This document shows, one piece after another, positions 34,722 to 44,472 of a stretch of 64,000 nt of DNA; positions within the stretch are counted from its first letter, which is position 1, and each line of letters starts with the position of its first letter. Made by a program: the position numbers and the translations under genes. Location of the stretch: the NCBI GenBank assembly GCA_947498765.1, contig CANMLG010000004.1, positions 1 to 64,000 on the forward strand, in the 5' to 3' direction. Under the pieces are notes generated by a model that searched no databases, was not told the DNA's origin, and worked only from the letters and a program-made list of their open reading frames with translations. Origin of the DNA: an uncultured Aquimarina sp. Lineage in GTDB: Bacteria; Bacteroidota; Bacteroidia; Flavobacteriales; Flavobacteriaceae.

Positions 34722-36029
34722 TTAATTGCTGTTACTAACTAGTTTTGTATTTGGATAAATGGTTAGGGCTTGTCCTACTCTAATTTTTGAACTACGCATG
34801 TGGTTCCAGCTTTTAATACTACTAACGCTTACATTAAACTTTTGAGCAATTTTACTTAGGTAATCGCCTCTGCGTACATGGTAAGTGAACTTTTTACTAG
34901 CATCGTAATTATGATACATGGATTTTTCTCGTTTATCCTCCCTGGTACTGGCTAATTTGTAAAGCTTTTGTTCATACTCAATAAAGTTTTTCATTTTTTC
35001 AACTGGAAGTCGTAAACTATACCTGTTTGTTCTTGATTTGGGTATAATATTTAATTTATAAGCAGGGTTTAAAAATTGAAGCTCTTTGTAATCAATTTGT
35101 ATCGCTTTTGAAATTTCTTTAAAAGTAACTTTTGTTTTTATTTTAACCGTATCAGTTTCGATACTTAAATATTCGGGTTTATGAGGTGTTAACTTATGCT
35201 CTTTAGCATATTCAAAAAGATACATATAAGCCAAAAATGCGGGGACATAGCCTGCAGTTTCTCTTGGTAAATACCTACGTATGTTCCAGTAGTTCTTTTT
35301 GCCTCTGGCTCTTTTTAAGGCTTTTAAAACATTTCCAGGACCAGAGTTGTAAGCGGCCAGTGCTAAATCCCAATCCTCAAAAGTTTTGTATAAACTTGAT
35401 AAGTATTCACATGCTGCTTTTGTTGATTTTAAGGGGTCCATGCGCTCATCAACGTATGAGTTAATTACAAGCCCTTGCATTTTGCCTGTTTGATACATGA
35501 ATTGCCACAAGCCAGTAGCTCCCATAGAAGATTTAATTTTAGCTCTTAAACCAGATTCAACAACAGCCAAATATTTGAGCTCAAGTGGTAAATCATATTG
35601 ATCTAACTCCTTTTCAAATATTGGGAAATAATAATAACTAAGCGTAATCATTTTTTCTAATAAACCTCTACGACTTTTTAGATTTTTCTTTATTAAGTTT
35701 TCAAGAATTGGATTGTATTCAATATTAAATGGAGTTTTGTGATCGAGAATTTCCAATCTTGTTTTTAAAGTTTCTGTAGGGAGTTGTTTGTAGCTAACCA
35801 GAGTTTTTTCATCTGTATTTTGAATAATATCACGAATATCATCGTATAAATCCGATTTGTATAGCTCTTGTCTCCAAATAGAATCCATTTTGTCAATATC
35901 TGCAGTGCTTTCCTCTAAAGTAATGTGTTTTTGATCTATCTTTAAGATTTTGTTTTTAATTCTCTTTTGACCATGAACTAAAAAAGTGTATCCAAGTAGA
36001 AAAAGAAGGGCGCATAATTTAATTTTCAT
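34722..36029 (-). CDS. LysM-containing lytic murein transglycosylase (MltD type)
   Basis: 435 residues. Signal peptide (1-20, ending VHGQ), helical N-terminal extension, SLT domain (~140-290) with catalytic Glu158 in YLAVVESGLRAKIKSSMGATGLWQFM-type context and LALAAYNSGPGNVLKALKRA, and a C-terminal LysM domain (~385-428, YHVRRGDYLSKIAQKFNVS). It cleaves glycan strands of peptidoglycan in the periplasm, with LysM binding the wall. Monocistronic, convergent with glutaminase. Confidence 0.94.
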   Translation of the reverse strand: MKIKLCALLFLLGYTFLVHGQKRIKNKILKIDQKHITLEESTADIDKMDSIWRQELYKSDLYDDIRDIIQNTDEKTLVSYKQLPTETLKTRLEILDHKTPFNIEYNPILENLIKKNLKSRRGLLEKMITLSYYYFPIFEKELDQYDLPLELKYLAVVESGLRAKIKSSMGATGLWQFMYQTGKMQGLVINSYVDERMDPLKSTKAACEYLSSLYKTFEDWDLALAAYNSGPGNVLKALKRARGKKNYWNIRRYLPRETAGYVPAFLAYMYLFEYAKEHKLTPHKPEYLSIETDTVKIKTKVTFKEISKAIQIDYKELQFLNPAYKLNIIPKSRTNRYSLRLPVEKMKNFIEYEQKLYKLASTREDKREKSMYHNYDASKKFTYHVRRGDYLSKIAQKFNVSVSSIKSWNHMRSSKIRVGQALTIYPNTKLVSNSN

Positions 36030-36333
36030 TAGGTAATGGAATATATGTTGAGAGCAATAAATACTTGTATAATCAACGTAATTTTTGAGTAAAGATTATA
36101 AAAGTAAATTCTTACAAAATAAATCTTAAATTGTTAAAATTGCGGATGATTAGTCCTGTTTGAGCTGTTAATTGATTTTTTTGAATTGGCTTTAATTTTT
36201 AATTTTCTGATGATGTTCTTTATAATCATTGATCGTATTCAAAAATAGAGAATGTTTAATTTGAAGTTGCAATTTTAAGATGAGTAAGTTTTCTAATTAT
36301 ATAGATTATGTTAATTATGCTTATCTTTAACAT
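36030..36333. other. Divergent intergenic region
   Basis: About 300 bp of AT-rich sequence between the start sites of the transglycosylase and SDR genes. The only signal seen is TATCTTTA, a one-base variant of the TAnnTTTG box, ending ~12 nt before the ATG at 36334. No ORF, RNA gene or strong repeat is visible. Confidence 0.35.
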
Positions 36334-37017
36334 ATGGCAAAGAATGTTGTAATAACGGGGACAAGTCGTGGTATTGGTTATGAATTAGCAAAGCAATTTA
36401 TAGCAGCAGGGCATAATGTATTGGCGCTTTCTCGAGATATGAAACCAATTGAAGCACTGGCGACAAAAAAAATTCATGGATTCTCATTTGATATAACCAA
36501 ACAGCGTGATATTGACAAAGTAGCAGCCTACGTTAAATCGGAATTTAAGCAGGTGGATATTTTAATCCATAATGCAGGTATGCTTATAGCTAAGCCATTA
36601 GCAATGCTTACAAATGCAGATTTTGAATCAGTATATAAAGTAAACGTTTTTGGAGTGGCTATGCTTACCAAAGCATTGATAGGTTTTATGCCAAAAAATT
36701 CCCATGTTGTAACAATAAGTAGTATCGGAGGGGTACAAGGGAGTATAAAATTTCCTGGTCTGGCAGCTTATAGCTCTAGTAAAGGAGCAGTAATTACTTT
36801 AAGTGAATTGCTAGCAGAAGAGTATAAAGAGCAACAAGTAGCATTTAATGTAATGGCACTGGGAGCTGTGCAAACAGAAATGTTAGCAGAAGCATTTCCA
36901 GATTTTAAAGCCAACGTGCAACCCAATGAAATGGCAAGTCATATTATGAATTTTGCATTAACAGGACAAAAGTTTTACAATGGAAAAGTAATTGAGGTTT
37001 CTAACTCTACCCCCTAA
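36334..37017 (+). CDS. Short-chain dehydrogenase/reductase
   Basis: 227 residues, classical SDR. Nucleotide-binding TGTSRGIG (8-15), NAG motif at 80-82, catalytic Ser130 (TISSIGG), Tyr146 and Lys150 (YSSSK). Likely an NAD(P)H-dependent oxidoreductase of the cytoplasm; substrate unknown. Its stop is followed after one codon by the TTG start of the SprT-like gene in the same frame, so the two are translationally close. Confidence 0.92.
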   Translation: MAKNVVITGTSRGIGYELAKQFIAAGHNVLALSRDMKPIEALATKKIHGFSFDITKQRDIDKVAAYVKSEFKQVDILIHNAGMLIAKPLAMLTNADFESVYKVNVFGVAMLTKALIGFMPKNSHVVTISSIGGVQGSIKFPGLAAYSSSKGAVITLSELLAEEYKEQQVAFNVMALGAVQTEMLAEAFPDFKANVQPNEMASHIMNFALTGQKFYNGKVIEVSNSTP

Positions 37018-37020
37018 TTA

Positions 37021-37614
37021 TTGAAAACAGTTTTACATAAATATTTGCCAGAACGAGCTGTTGATCCAGTTTTTGAGTTGATAAAAACAAATAATGTTTA
37101 TCTAAAAATTGTAAATCAAAGACAAACAAAGCATGGTGATTACAGAAAATTACCAACAGGTGAGCATGTCATAACGATCAATAATTCATTAAATAAATAT
37201 CGTTTTTTAGTAACCTTAGTTCATGAAATTGCTCATTTAGTAGCTTTTGCCAAATATGGGCGTATGATTAAACCTCATGGTAAAGAGTGGAAATATACGT
37301 TTCAACAATTGATGGTCCCTTTTATTCGTCCCGAAGTTTTTCCTGCTACAATTTTACCAGTGATTGCAAATCATTTTCGGAATCCAACAGCAAGTTCAGA
37401 TACAGACACTCAATTTTCGTTGGCATTAAAGCAATATGATGTTATTGATAATTCAAAAAAATATGTGTATCAATTATTACCTGGAGCTACTTTTTTATTT
37501 AAAAAACGTGTGTTTAAAATAGTATCAAAAAAAATAAAGCGTTATGTGTGTGTTGAAATAAAAACTGGGAAAGAATATTTGTTTCAGCCCAATGCCGAAG
37601 TAGAAGTGATATAG
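37021..37614 (+). CDS. SprT-like zinc metalloprotein
   Basis: 197 residues beginning with a TTG codon; no ATG exists before the conserved HEIAH motif, and the N-terminal YLPERAVDPVFELIK is the conserved family beginning, so TTG is the start. His68, Glu69 and His72 in LVHEIAHLVAF, plus a histidine in KPHGKEWK, form the SprT/Zn-peptidase metal site. The C-terminal part lacks the cysteine zinc ribbon of longer SprT proteins and is beta-rich. Related proteins act in DNA-protein crosslink repair in eukaryotes; the bacterial role is unclear. It follows the SDR stop by one codon. Confidence 0.87.
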   Translation: MKTVLHKYLPERAVDPVFELIKTNNVYLKIVNQRQTKHGDYRKLPTGEHVITINNSLNKYRFLVTLVHEIAHLVAFAKYGRMIKPHGKEWKYTFQQLMVPFIRPEVFPATILPVIANHFRNPTASSDTDTQFSLALKQYDVIDNSKKYVYQLLPGATFLFKKRVFKIVSKKIKRYVCVEIKTGKEYLFQPNAEVEVI

Positions 37615-37859
37615 TTTTTAATGTTAAATGCTATTGTAAAAGCAATTACTTTATTTGTATTATATTTACAATCAGTATGTTGTGTATTTTTTTGTAGCCT
37701 TTAATTTGTTTTTTTAGATGCTGAATTTAGTACTATTTTAGTAAGTATAATTTTTTGTAGTAATTTAAAAGGGTATTTTTTGATTTTAATCGAAGATATA
37801 CGTTATTTTTTGATAAGTAATTTTGTTAAAAATATAAAACATTTCTATTTTGTTCTAGT

Positions 37860-39308
37860 ATGATGGAAAAAAACGAAACACCGCAAAACGATGCTAATCA
37901 ACCTGAAGTGGTATCTCAAGAGAATATTAAAAATATTTGGGAGCAATTTAAAGAGTTTGTTGTAGGACTTTTGGATATTAGGCTTGGAGCAGAGCCTAAA
38001 ACAACTATTGAAGGCATAAAAAAAGATATTCCTTTCAAAGGGCATACTGCTTGGATTTTGGTGTTTTCAATCTTTATAGCTTCTATTGGTTTAAATACAA
38101 ACTCTACAGCGGTTGTTATTGGAGCCATGTTAATTTCTCCACTTATGGGGCCAATTTTAGGAATTGGCTTATCGGTTGGTATAAACGATATTGATACATT
38201 AAAGCGATCCTTTGTCAATTTTTTGGTTATGGTGTTTTTAAGTATTTTAACTGCGTTTATTTATTTTAAATTTTCACCATTTCAAACAGCTTCTAATGAA
38301 ATTTTAGGAAGGGTAGAGCCTACTTTTTTAGATGTGCTTATAGCGTTTTTTGGAGGGCTTGCAGGTATTGTAGCAGGAAGTCGAAAAGAAAAATCAAATG
38401 CTATACCAGGAGTGGCTATTGCAACAGCATTAATGCCACCTTTGTGTACAGCGGGTTTTGGTTTAGCAACGGGTAATTTAAGCTACTTTTTTGGGGCTAT
38501 GTATTTATTTACCATTAATACCATTTTTATAGCCTTATCTACCTTTATTATTGTAAAGTATTTGCGTTTTCCAATGGCTCGTTATGCCAATGCGGCTCGA
38601 AGAAAAAAAGTGAATCGTATTGTGATCACTGTAGCACTTTTAGTAATTATACCTAGTGTGTTTTCTTTTTTGAGTATTATGAAACGTACTTTTTATGAGC
38701 GTGATGCTAATTTGTATTTGGCCGAAACTATTATTTTTCCGGGTGCTGAACAAATTAAGCATAATATCGATTTTGAAAAGAAAGAATTGGAAGTGTATAT
38801 GATAGGTAATAATGTACCTGTAACTACTATTGAAGCTTGGCAATCAAAAATTAGTGAAATAAAAAGTTTGGCAGGGACTAAATTAAAGATTAGGCAAGGT
38901 CATGATAAAACAGATGAGCTGACTAGTCAATTGTCAAGCAAAGTAAAGGAAGGAGTATTACAAGATTTGTATGCACAAAACAGTAAAGAATTAAGTAATA
39001 AGGATGCTAAAATTTTATTGTTGGAAAATGAATTAAAGCGAATTACAGAAATGTATAAAAAAGAAAAAGTTCCTTTGCTTGATTTAGCTAATGAAGCTAA
39101 AATTAATTATGATGGTTTGGAAGGACTTTCATTTGCTAAAGTGATAAAAACAAATCTAAAAAAAATGGAAGAAGTGCCTGTAGCGTCAGTTACATGGAAT
39201 AAAAAAATAAAAAAGAAAGTGATTAGTGATCAGTCAGAAAAATTACGAAAATGGCTTCAGTTTAAACTGAAATTAGATACACTGTTAATTAAGCAAGACT
39301 ATTATTAA
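37860..39308 (+). CDS. DUF389 (TIGR00341-type) membrane protein
   Basis: 482 residues starting at two adjacent ATG codons. A membrane domain of ~6 helices at ~60-280 carries the family motifs NSTAVVIGAMLISPLMGPILGIG and GVAIATALMPPLCTAGFG. The C-terminal ~200 residues are soluble, charged and partly coiled-coil (LLENELKRITEMYKKEK). No transport substrate is established for the family. It appears monocistronic. Confidence 0.9.
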   Translation: MMEKNETPQNDANQPEVVSQENIKNIWEQFKEFVVGLLDIRLGAEPKTTIEGIKKDIPFKGHTAWILVFSIFIASIGLNTNSTAVVIGAMLISPLMGPILGIGLSVGINDIDTLKRSFVNFLVMVFLSILTAFIYFKFSPFQTASNEILGRVEPTFLDVLIAFFGGLAGIVAGSRKEKSNAIPGVAIATALMPPLCTAGFGLATGNLSYFFGAMYLFTINTIFIALSTFIIVKYLRFPMARYANAARRKKVNRIVITVALLVIIPSVFSFLSIMKRTFYERDANLYLAETIIFPGAEQIKHNIDFEKKELEVYMIGNNVPVTTIEAWQSKISEIKSLAGTKLKIRQGHDKTDELTSQLSSKVKEGVLQDLYAQNSKELSNKDAKILLLENELKRITEMYKKEKVPLLDLANEAKINYDGLEGLSFAKVIKTNLKKMEEVPVASVTWNKKIKKKVISDQSEKLRKWLQFKLKLDTLLIKQDYY

Positions 39309-39380
39309 AGTTATTGGTTATAGTATAGATTTGAGCTTTCTCAGTGGTTTTGTTTGGTAACTATCGTTGTTGAATAGTTT

Positions 39381-40145
39381 TTAAAGACCTTTAAGTTGTG
39401 CTTCGCGGACTTTTTTAAATAAGTTAGAAGAATACACAAAATCAGTAACCGCTTTATTATCGGTTTGAAAAATTTGGGATTTATCGCCTTCCCATTCAAG
39501 ATAACCTTGTTTAAGAAATACAATCTTTTCGCCAATTTCCATTACAGAATTCATATCGTGAGTATTGATTACTGTTGTGATGTCAAACTCCTCGGTAATT
39601 TCTTTAATTAAATTATCAATTACAATAGCTGTTTTTGGATCAAGTCCAGAATTGGGTTCGTCACAAAACAAGTATTTTGGATTGGTAACAATAGCTCGTG
39701 CAATGGCCACTCGTTTTTGCATTCCACCACTAATTTCCGAAGGTAGTTTAAGATCAGCTCCTTCTAAATTAACACGCTCTAAAACTTCACTTACGCGAAT
39801 ATTCATTTCCTTTTTAGTTTTTTTTGTAAACATTTCAAGTGGGAAACGTACATTTTCGGCTACTGTCATAGAATCAAATAAAGCACTCCCCTGGAAAACC
39901 ATACCCATTTGTTCTTTTAGATCTCGTTGTTCTTGTTCGTTTAATTCATTATAGGCAGTATTCCCATAAGTTATAGTACCTTGTTCTGGAGTAAAAAGAC
40001 CTAATAAACATTTTAAAAAAACAGTTTTTCCACTACCACTTGTTCCTATGATAAGGTTTGTTTTTCCTTTTTCAAAAGAAGTGGTTACTCCCTTTAAAAT
40101 TTTAGCCTCACCAAATCCTTTGTGTAAATTTTCGACGTGTATCAT
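39381..40145 (-). CDS. ABC transporter ATP-binding protein (Mla/Ttg2A type)
   Basis: 254 residues. Walker A GTSGSGKT, signature ISGGMQKRVAIARA, Walker B YLFCDEPNSGLDP and switch His in INTHDMNS are all intact. Its ATG overlaps the stop of the permease gene by one base (TAATG at 40143-40147), indicating translational coupling. With the MlaE-like permease it forms an ABC module for phospholipid traffic between the inner and outer membranes. The MlaD-type substrate-binding gene is not adjacent here. Confidence 0.92.
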   Translation of the reverse strand: MIHVENLHKGFGEAKILKGVTTSFEKGKTNLIIGTSGSGKTVFLKCLLGLFTPEQGTITYGNTAYNELNEQEQRDLKEQMGMVFQGSALFDSMTVAENVRFPLEMFTKKTKKEMNIRVSEVLERVNLEGADLKLPSEISGGMQKRVAIARAIVTNPKYLFCDEPNSGLDPKTAIVIDNLIKEITEEFDITTVINTHDMNSVMEIGEKIVFLKQGYLEWEGDKSQIFQTDNKAVTDFVYSSNLFKKVREAQLKGL

Positions 40146-40882
40146 TAGCTTAAAAGAATTTGAGTTATAATATAATTAACCATAATTACAGCTACAGTGG
40201 TCCAAACAAATGAGGTGGTACTTGCTTTTCCAACTTCAAGAGCGCCTCCTTTCATATAAAAACCATGAAATGAAGGGATGGTTGCAAGTAAAAAAGCAAA
40301 AATGAATGTTTTTAAAAAAGAATATACTAAATGAAATGGAGTAAAATCATCGGTAAGTCCAGCTATAAATTCATCATTAGTAACAAAGCCACCATAAACA
40401 CCAGCAACATATCCCCCTAAAATTCCTAAAAACATAGAAATGGCAATTAAAAATGGATACAAAAGCATAGCTATTATTTTGGGGAATACAAGGTAATTTA
40501 AGGAGTTGATTCCCATTACTTCAAGTGCGTCAATTTGTTCGGTAACACGCATGGTTCCAATGCTTGAGGTGATAAAAGATCCTACTTTTCCTGCCATAAT
40601 AACAGAAATAAATGTTGGCGAAAATTCTAAAATTACAGATTGTCTAGAGGCAAACCCAATAAGTTCACGTGGAATTAATGGATTGGTAAGGTTTAAAGCG
40701 GTTTGAATAGCAACAACGGCTCCTATAAAAAAGGAAATAAAAGCAACAATTCCTAAGGAGTTGATTACTAAGTCGTCAATTTCTTTAAGAATGAGTTTTC
40801 GCAGTACCGAAGGTTTTGTCATTCGATTAAAAACCTCCTTTATCATTAAAAAATAAGCACCAATTTGCTGTAAATAAAACAT
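40145..40882 (-). CDS. MlaE-family ABC transporter permease
   Basis: 245 residues, 5-6 membrane helices. MlaE signatures: SFFIGAVVAIQTALNL, FSPTFISVIMAGKVGSFITSSIGTMRVTEQIDALEVMGINSLNYLVFPKIIAM region, and a C-terminal TTSFVWTTVAVIMVNYIIT. Inner-membrane part of a phospholipid transporter, first gene of a two-gene unit with the ATPase. Divergent from the PafA-like phosphatase. Confidence 0.93.
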   Translation of the reverse strand: MFYLQQIGAYFLMIKEVFNRMTKPSVLRKLILKEIDDLVINSLGIVAFISFFIGAVVAIQTALNLTNPLIPRELIGFASRQSVILEFSPTFISVIMAGKVGSFITSSIGTMRVTEQIDALEVMGINSLNYLVFPKIIAMLLYPFLIAISMFLGILGGYVAGVYGGFVTNDEFIAGLTDDFTPFHLVYSFLKTFIFAFLLATIPSFHGFYMKGGALEVGKASTTSFVWTTVAVIMVNYIITQILLS

Positions 40883-40976
40883 ACGTTATAACTTAAAGGT
40901 AAAAATATGAAAATTACGATGTTTTAACCTTTAGTATACATTGAAAGTTTTACTTTTATCTCAAAAAATAATTTAT

Positions 40977-42584
40977 ATGCGTCTTTTTATTTTAGCATGT
41001 TTGGTCGGAGGGGTATTATGGGCCCAAAAACCAAAATTAGTAGTAGGAATTGTAGTGGATCAAATGCGTTTTGATTATTTAACTCGATTTGAAAAACGAT
41101 ATAGTGAAACGGGCTTTAAGCGTTTGATAAATGAAGGTTTTGAATGCAAAAATCATCATTTTAATTATATGCCTACTTATACTGGACCTGGTCATGCTTC
41201 AATTTTTACAGGGACTACACCTAATAATCATGGAATTATAGCAAATCATTGGTATGATAAGTTTGAAAATAAAGAAGTGTATTGTGCCGGAGATGTAAAG
41301 GTAAAAGCTTTGGGAACAGAAAGTGATATGGAGAAAATGTCGCCTAGACGTATGTTGAGTACTACTTTTGCAGATCAAAATAGGTTGCATACTCAATTTA
41401 AAGGGAAAACGATAGGAGTAAGCATAAAAGATAGAGGAGCAATATTGCCAGCAGGTCATTCAGCTAATAGGGCTTATTGGTTCCGTGGTAAAGAAGAAGG
41501 GAATTGGGTGTCATCTACTTATTATGGAGATAAATTGCCAGATTGGGTAGTTAATTTTAACAAAAGTGAAGCGGTAAAAAAGCAATTGAAGCCATGGAAT
41601 ACGCTATATCCTATAGAGACATATACTGCTAGTGGTCCAGATGATACTGATTTTGAAAATGGATATAAAGGAAAAAATAAAGCTATATTTCCATATGATT
41701 TAAAAAAATTGTCAAAACAAAATAATGGTTTTGATATTTTAAAAGTATCCCCATATGGAAATACCTTAGTTACAGATTTTGCATTAAAAGCAATTGAAAA
41801 TGAGGCTTTAGGTGTGGATAATTATACAGATGTATTAACGGTGAGTTATTCAAGTACGGATTATATAGGACATAATTTTGGGGTAAATTCGGTAGAAATA
41901 GAGGATGCTTACTTGAGGTTAGATTTAGAATTGAGTAGACTTTTAAAAGCGTTAGATATTAAAGTAGGAAAAGGGAATTATACAGTTTTTTTAACTGCAG
42001 ACCATGGAGCGGTGCATGTTCCAGCATATTTAAAAAAGAATAAGATTGCAGCAGGTTATTTTGATGAGAAGCTACTTACTAAAAAAGTGGCTAGTTTTTT
42101 AAAATCCACTTTTAAAGTGGATGGGCTGGTAAAAAAAATAATGAATCAGCAAGTTTTTTTGAATTATGAACTTATCGAAGAAAAGAAGTTATCGTTAAAT
42201 GACGTGACAAATAAGTTAGCACATTTTATACGCCAGCAAAAGTATATGCAATATGTGTTTACAAGACCTCAATTAGAATTGGAGAGTATGACTTCATATA
42301 CCGGAAAGTTAATTCAGAATGGTTTTCATCAACGTTTAAGTGGAGATGTCGTATATGTATTAGCACCTTCTGTAATCACCTATGGGCCAAAAGGGTCAAC
42401 GCACGGAAGTCCACAGAGTTATGATACACATGTGCCTTTGCTTTTTTATGGAAAAGGAATTAAAACAGGAAAGACTTATAAAAAAACTTTGGTTACGGAT
42501 ATTACACCAACTATTTCAGCGTTATTAGGCATAGAAATGCCAAACGCAGCTACAGGGAAGGTGTTGGATTTTGTTTTGGAGTAA
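40977..42584 (+). CDS. PafA-like alkaline phosphatase
   Basis: 535 residues from the ATG at 40977, which begins a signal peptide (ending VLWAQ); an upstream TTG at 40941 would place extra residues before the signal and is unlikely. Alkaline phosphatase superfamily with the PafA layout: metal ligand in VVDQMRFDYL (Asp28), nucleophile Thr69 in YTGPGHASIFTGT, DRGAILPAGH, YSSTDYIGHNFG, TADHGAVHVP and THGSPQSYDTHVPL. Family members are periplasmic, phosphate-irrepressible phosphomonoesterases common in flavobacteria. Probably monocistronic. Confidence 0.92.
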   Translation: MRLFILACLVGGVLWAQKPKLVVGIVVDQMRFDYLTRFEKRYSETGFKRLINEGFECKNHHFNYMPTYTGPGHASIFTGTTPNNHGIIANHWYDKFENKEVYCAGDVKVKALGTESDMEKMSPRRMLSTTFADQNRLHTQFKGKTIGVSIKDRGAILPAGHSANRAYWFRGKEEGNWVSSTYYGDKLPDWVVNFNKSEAVKKQLKPWNTLYPIETYTASGPDDTDFENGYKGKNKAIFPYDLKKLSKQNNGFDILKVSPYGNTLVTDFALKAIENEALGVDNYTDVLTVSYSSTDYIGHNFGVNSVEIEDAYLRLDLELSRLLKALDIKVGKGNYTVFLTADHGAVHVPAYLKKNKIAAGYFDEKLLTKKVASFLKSTFKVDGLVKKIMNQQVFLNYELIEEKKLSLNDVTNKLAHFIRQQKYMQYVFTRPQLELESMTSYTGKLIQNGFHQRLSGDVVYVLAPSVITYGPKGSTHGSPQSYDTHVPLLFYGKGIKTGKTYKKTLVTDITPTISALLGIEMPNAATGKVLDFVLE

Positions 42585-42698
42585 TGTAGGTATTGCTGTT
42601 ACTTTTGTAATGTATATTGAATATAGCTTTTTGTGAGTTGTATAAAGGAATACTATTTTTTTGGCAAGTAATATTTGTTATAATAAGTTAGTTGTTAA

Positions 42699-43220
42699 AT
42701 GAAAAATAATATAATTAAAAGATGGTCTCTTCTGTTGCTATTAATTGGAGTGACTGTAAAAATAACTGCTCAGAATAGTACTAAAAAAGATTCGAATGTA
42801 GGTGGTTTGGGAAATCCTTGTCCAGTAGGGGTTGATTGCGAAGGAGATTTTTTTAATCCCAGACTAGTAGTAAAAAAGAAAGTTGATATTTCAGTAAATG
42901 AAATAGAAAAGCCTAAGGAAAAAGCTGTTCTAAAAGAAAAGGTGATTGTAAAGAAGAATGAAATTCCTTTGAAAAATAAAAAAGCACAAAAACCTATAAA
43001 AAAAGAGGAGGTTTTAGTAGTAAAAAAGGAAATAGCAGAAGTAGATAAAAAGAGAAAGCAAGAAGGCCCTCCTGATGGTTGGGATGCTCCTCCTACTGGT
43101 CTTGGTTTTGATGAATTCCTAACTCATGATCGTTTAATAAGGAATGATTATATATTACCAGCTAATAGTGTATTTAATTCAGGGAGTAGTAGGGCATATA
43201 TAGGTAATTATTCACGTTGA
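42699..43220 (+). CDS. Small secreted, lysine-rich protein of unknown function
   Basis: 173 residues with a signal peptide (1-24, ending ITAQ). A short cysteine-containing segment (GNPCPVGVDCEGDFFNPR) is followed by ~80 residues very rich in Lys, Glu and Val (probably extended or coiled), then a C-terminal segment (PPDGWDAPPTGLGFDEFLTHDRLIRNDYI region) that may be the functional part. No family recognised. The basic linker recalls those of the secreted enzymes at 0.9-2.8 and 11-12 kb, but there is no enzyme domain. Monocistronic, convergent with the peroxiredoxin-like gene. Confidence 0.7.
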   Translation: MKNNIIKRWSLLLLLIGVTVKITAQNSTKKDSNVGGLGNPCPVGVDCEGDFFNPRLVVKKKVDISVNEIEKPKEKAVLKEKVIVKKNEIPLKNKKAQKPIKKEEVLVVKKEIAEVDKKRKQEGPPDGWDAPPTGLGFDEFLTHDRLIRNDYILPANSVFNSGSSRAYIGNYSR

Positions 43221-43307
43221 TTTTTTATAATCTAAAAAGCTGTAGACATGAAATTAGGAAACATAAAACATAATACTTATTTGGGGTATTTTGAGCTATA
43301 TGAATAG

Positions 43308-43853
43308 CTAGTTGATCGTACTTTTTATAATTTCATGAATAGGAATATGATCAATTATACTGTTGCCATAATGTGCGATTTCAATGTTTTTTTCTCTATC
43401 AATTAAAAAATCAGCAGGTATTTGATGAAATTTCCCTTCAACTTTCCCTCCAAGTTTAAAGCCATTTTTGGAAGCTCTAATACTATTTTTTATTCCTTTC
43501 CATGAGATGGTTCGTATTAGTTTTATCCAAGAAGGTTTTACCTGAAATAAATCGTAAAGTTTTAGTTTAGGATCTGCAATTATGGTAACATCAAATAAGT
43601 GCCTATTGTGAATTGATTGTATTAAATTTTCGTTACAACTTTGGAAGATGGTTATTAATCTTATATCTAATTCTTTTAATTTTTTAGATTCTTTTTTTAG
43701 TTCAGAAATTCTTAAGTTACATAATGCGCATTCTGCATATCTGAAAAAAGTAAGTAATACTTTTTGATTGGATAGTTGGTGTAAATTTATTTTTTTTCCG
43801 TGAATATCCGATATTTCAAAATTTGGAGCAATTTGTCCTTGTTTTAGTCTCAT
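43308..43853 (-). CDS. Peroxiredoxin-like (AhpC/TSA, thioredoxin-fold) protein
   Basis: 181 residues. Thioredoxin-fold beginning GQIAPNFEISDIHGKKINLHQL and VLLTFFRYAECALCNLRISEL, with Cys42 and Cys45 forming a CxxC-type pair where peroxiredoxins have their peroxidatic Cys; FLIDREKNIEIAHYG closes the fold. Likely reduces peroxides or disulfides in the cytoplasm. It follows the Crp-family regulator by 49 nt on the same strand, so the regulator may control it. Confidence 0.85.
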   Translation of the reverse strand: MRLKQGQIAPNFEISDIHGKKINLHQLSNQKVLLTFFRYAECALCNLRISELKKESKKLKELDIRLITIFQSCNENLIQSIHNRHLFDVTIIADPKLKLYDLFQVKPSWIKLIRTISWKGIKNSIRASKNGFKLGGKVEGKFHQIPADFLIDREKNIEIAHYGNSIIDHIPIHEIIKSTIN

Positions 43854-43902
43854 CTTTTTTTACAAAACTCAAAAGAATAAAGATAAAATTCCTTGATTGA
43901 AA

Positions 43903-44472
43903 TCAATAAATTGAAGTTCTAATCCTACTAAGAGTTTCAGGTGTCATATTTAAATAGGATGAAATATATTTTAATGGTATTGAATTTACTAAATTACCAC
44001 TCCTTTCAATGAATAATTTATACCTGTCTTTTGGAGATAATGTAGTTAATTCTACTTGTCGTTTTAAGTGTCCGATCAGTGTTTTTTCAATGATTGAGTA
44101 ATACCATTTGGCAATTTCAGGATAACTATTTGTAATTTTATATAATTGATTTTTAGATATTTTTAATATTTTGGATTCAGATACAGCTAGAAGAGACAAT
44201 TCAGTTGTGGTTTCGGTAGAGAAAGAAATGAATGATGTTATAATTGAATTATCATAGCCAAATCCTAAAATTGAATTTTTGTTTTCATTTTCAATAATCA
44301 AGGCAATACAGCCTGAAATAACAAAGTATAAATAATTTTCTTTTTGGTTTTTTCTAAGTAGGTAGTCTTTTTTTTTAACACTAATTTCCTTGTTCCAAGA
44401 ATTGCAAATTATAACAATAGATTCCTGACTTAGGTTGCTTTTTTTTAGAAAAATTTCTAATTCATTTGTCAT
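43903..44472 (-). CDS. Crp/Fnr-family transcriptional regulator
   Basis: 189 residues. Cyclic-nucleotide-binding-like beta-barrel in the N-terminal ~120 residues (LLRKNQKENYLYFVISGCIAL, SESKILKISKNQLYKI), then a dimerisation helix and a helix-turn-helix at the C terminus (LKYISSYLNMTPETLSRIR). No Fnr-type cysteines, so not an Fe-S oxygen sensor of that class. Common flavobacterial type that usually controls a small adjacent gene; the peroxiredoxin-like gene follows. Confidence 0.88.
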   Translation of the reverse strand: MTNELEIFLKKSNLSQESIVIICNSWNKEISVKKKDYLLRKNQKENYLYFVISGCIALIIENENKNSILGFGYDNSIITSFISFSTETTTELSLLAVSESKILKISKNQLYKITNSYPEIAKWYYSIIEKTLIGHLKRQVELTTLSPKDRYKLFIERSGNLVNSIPLKYISSYLNMTPETLSRIRTSIY

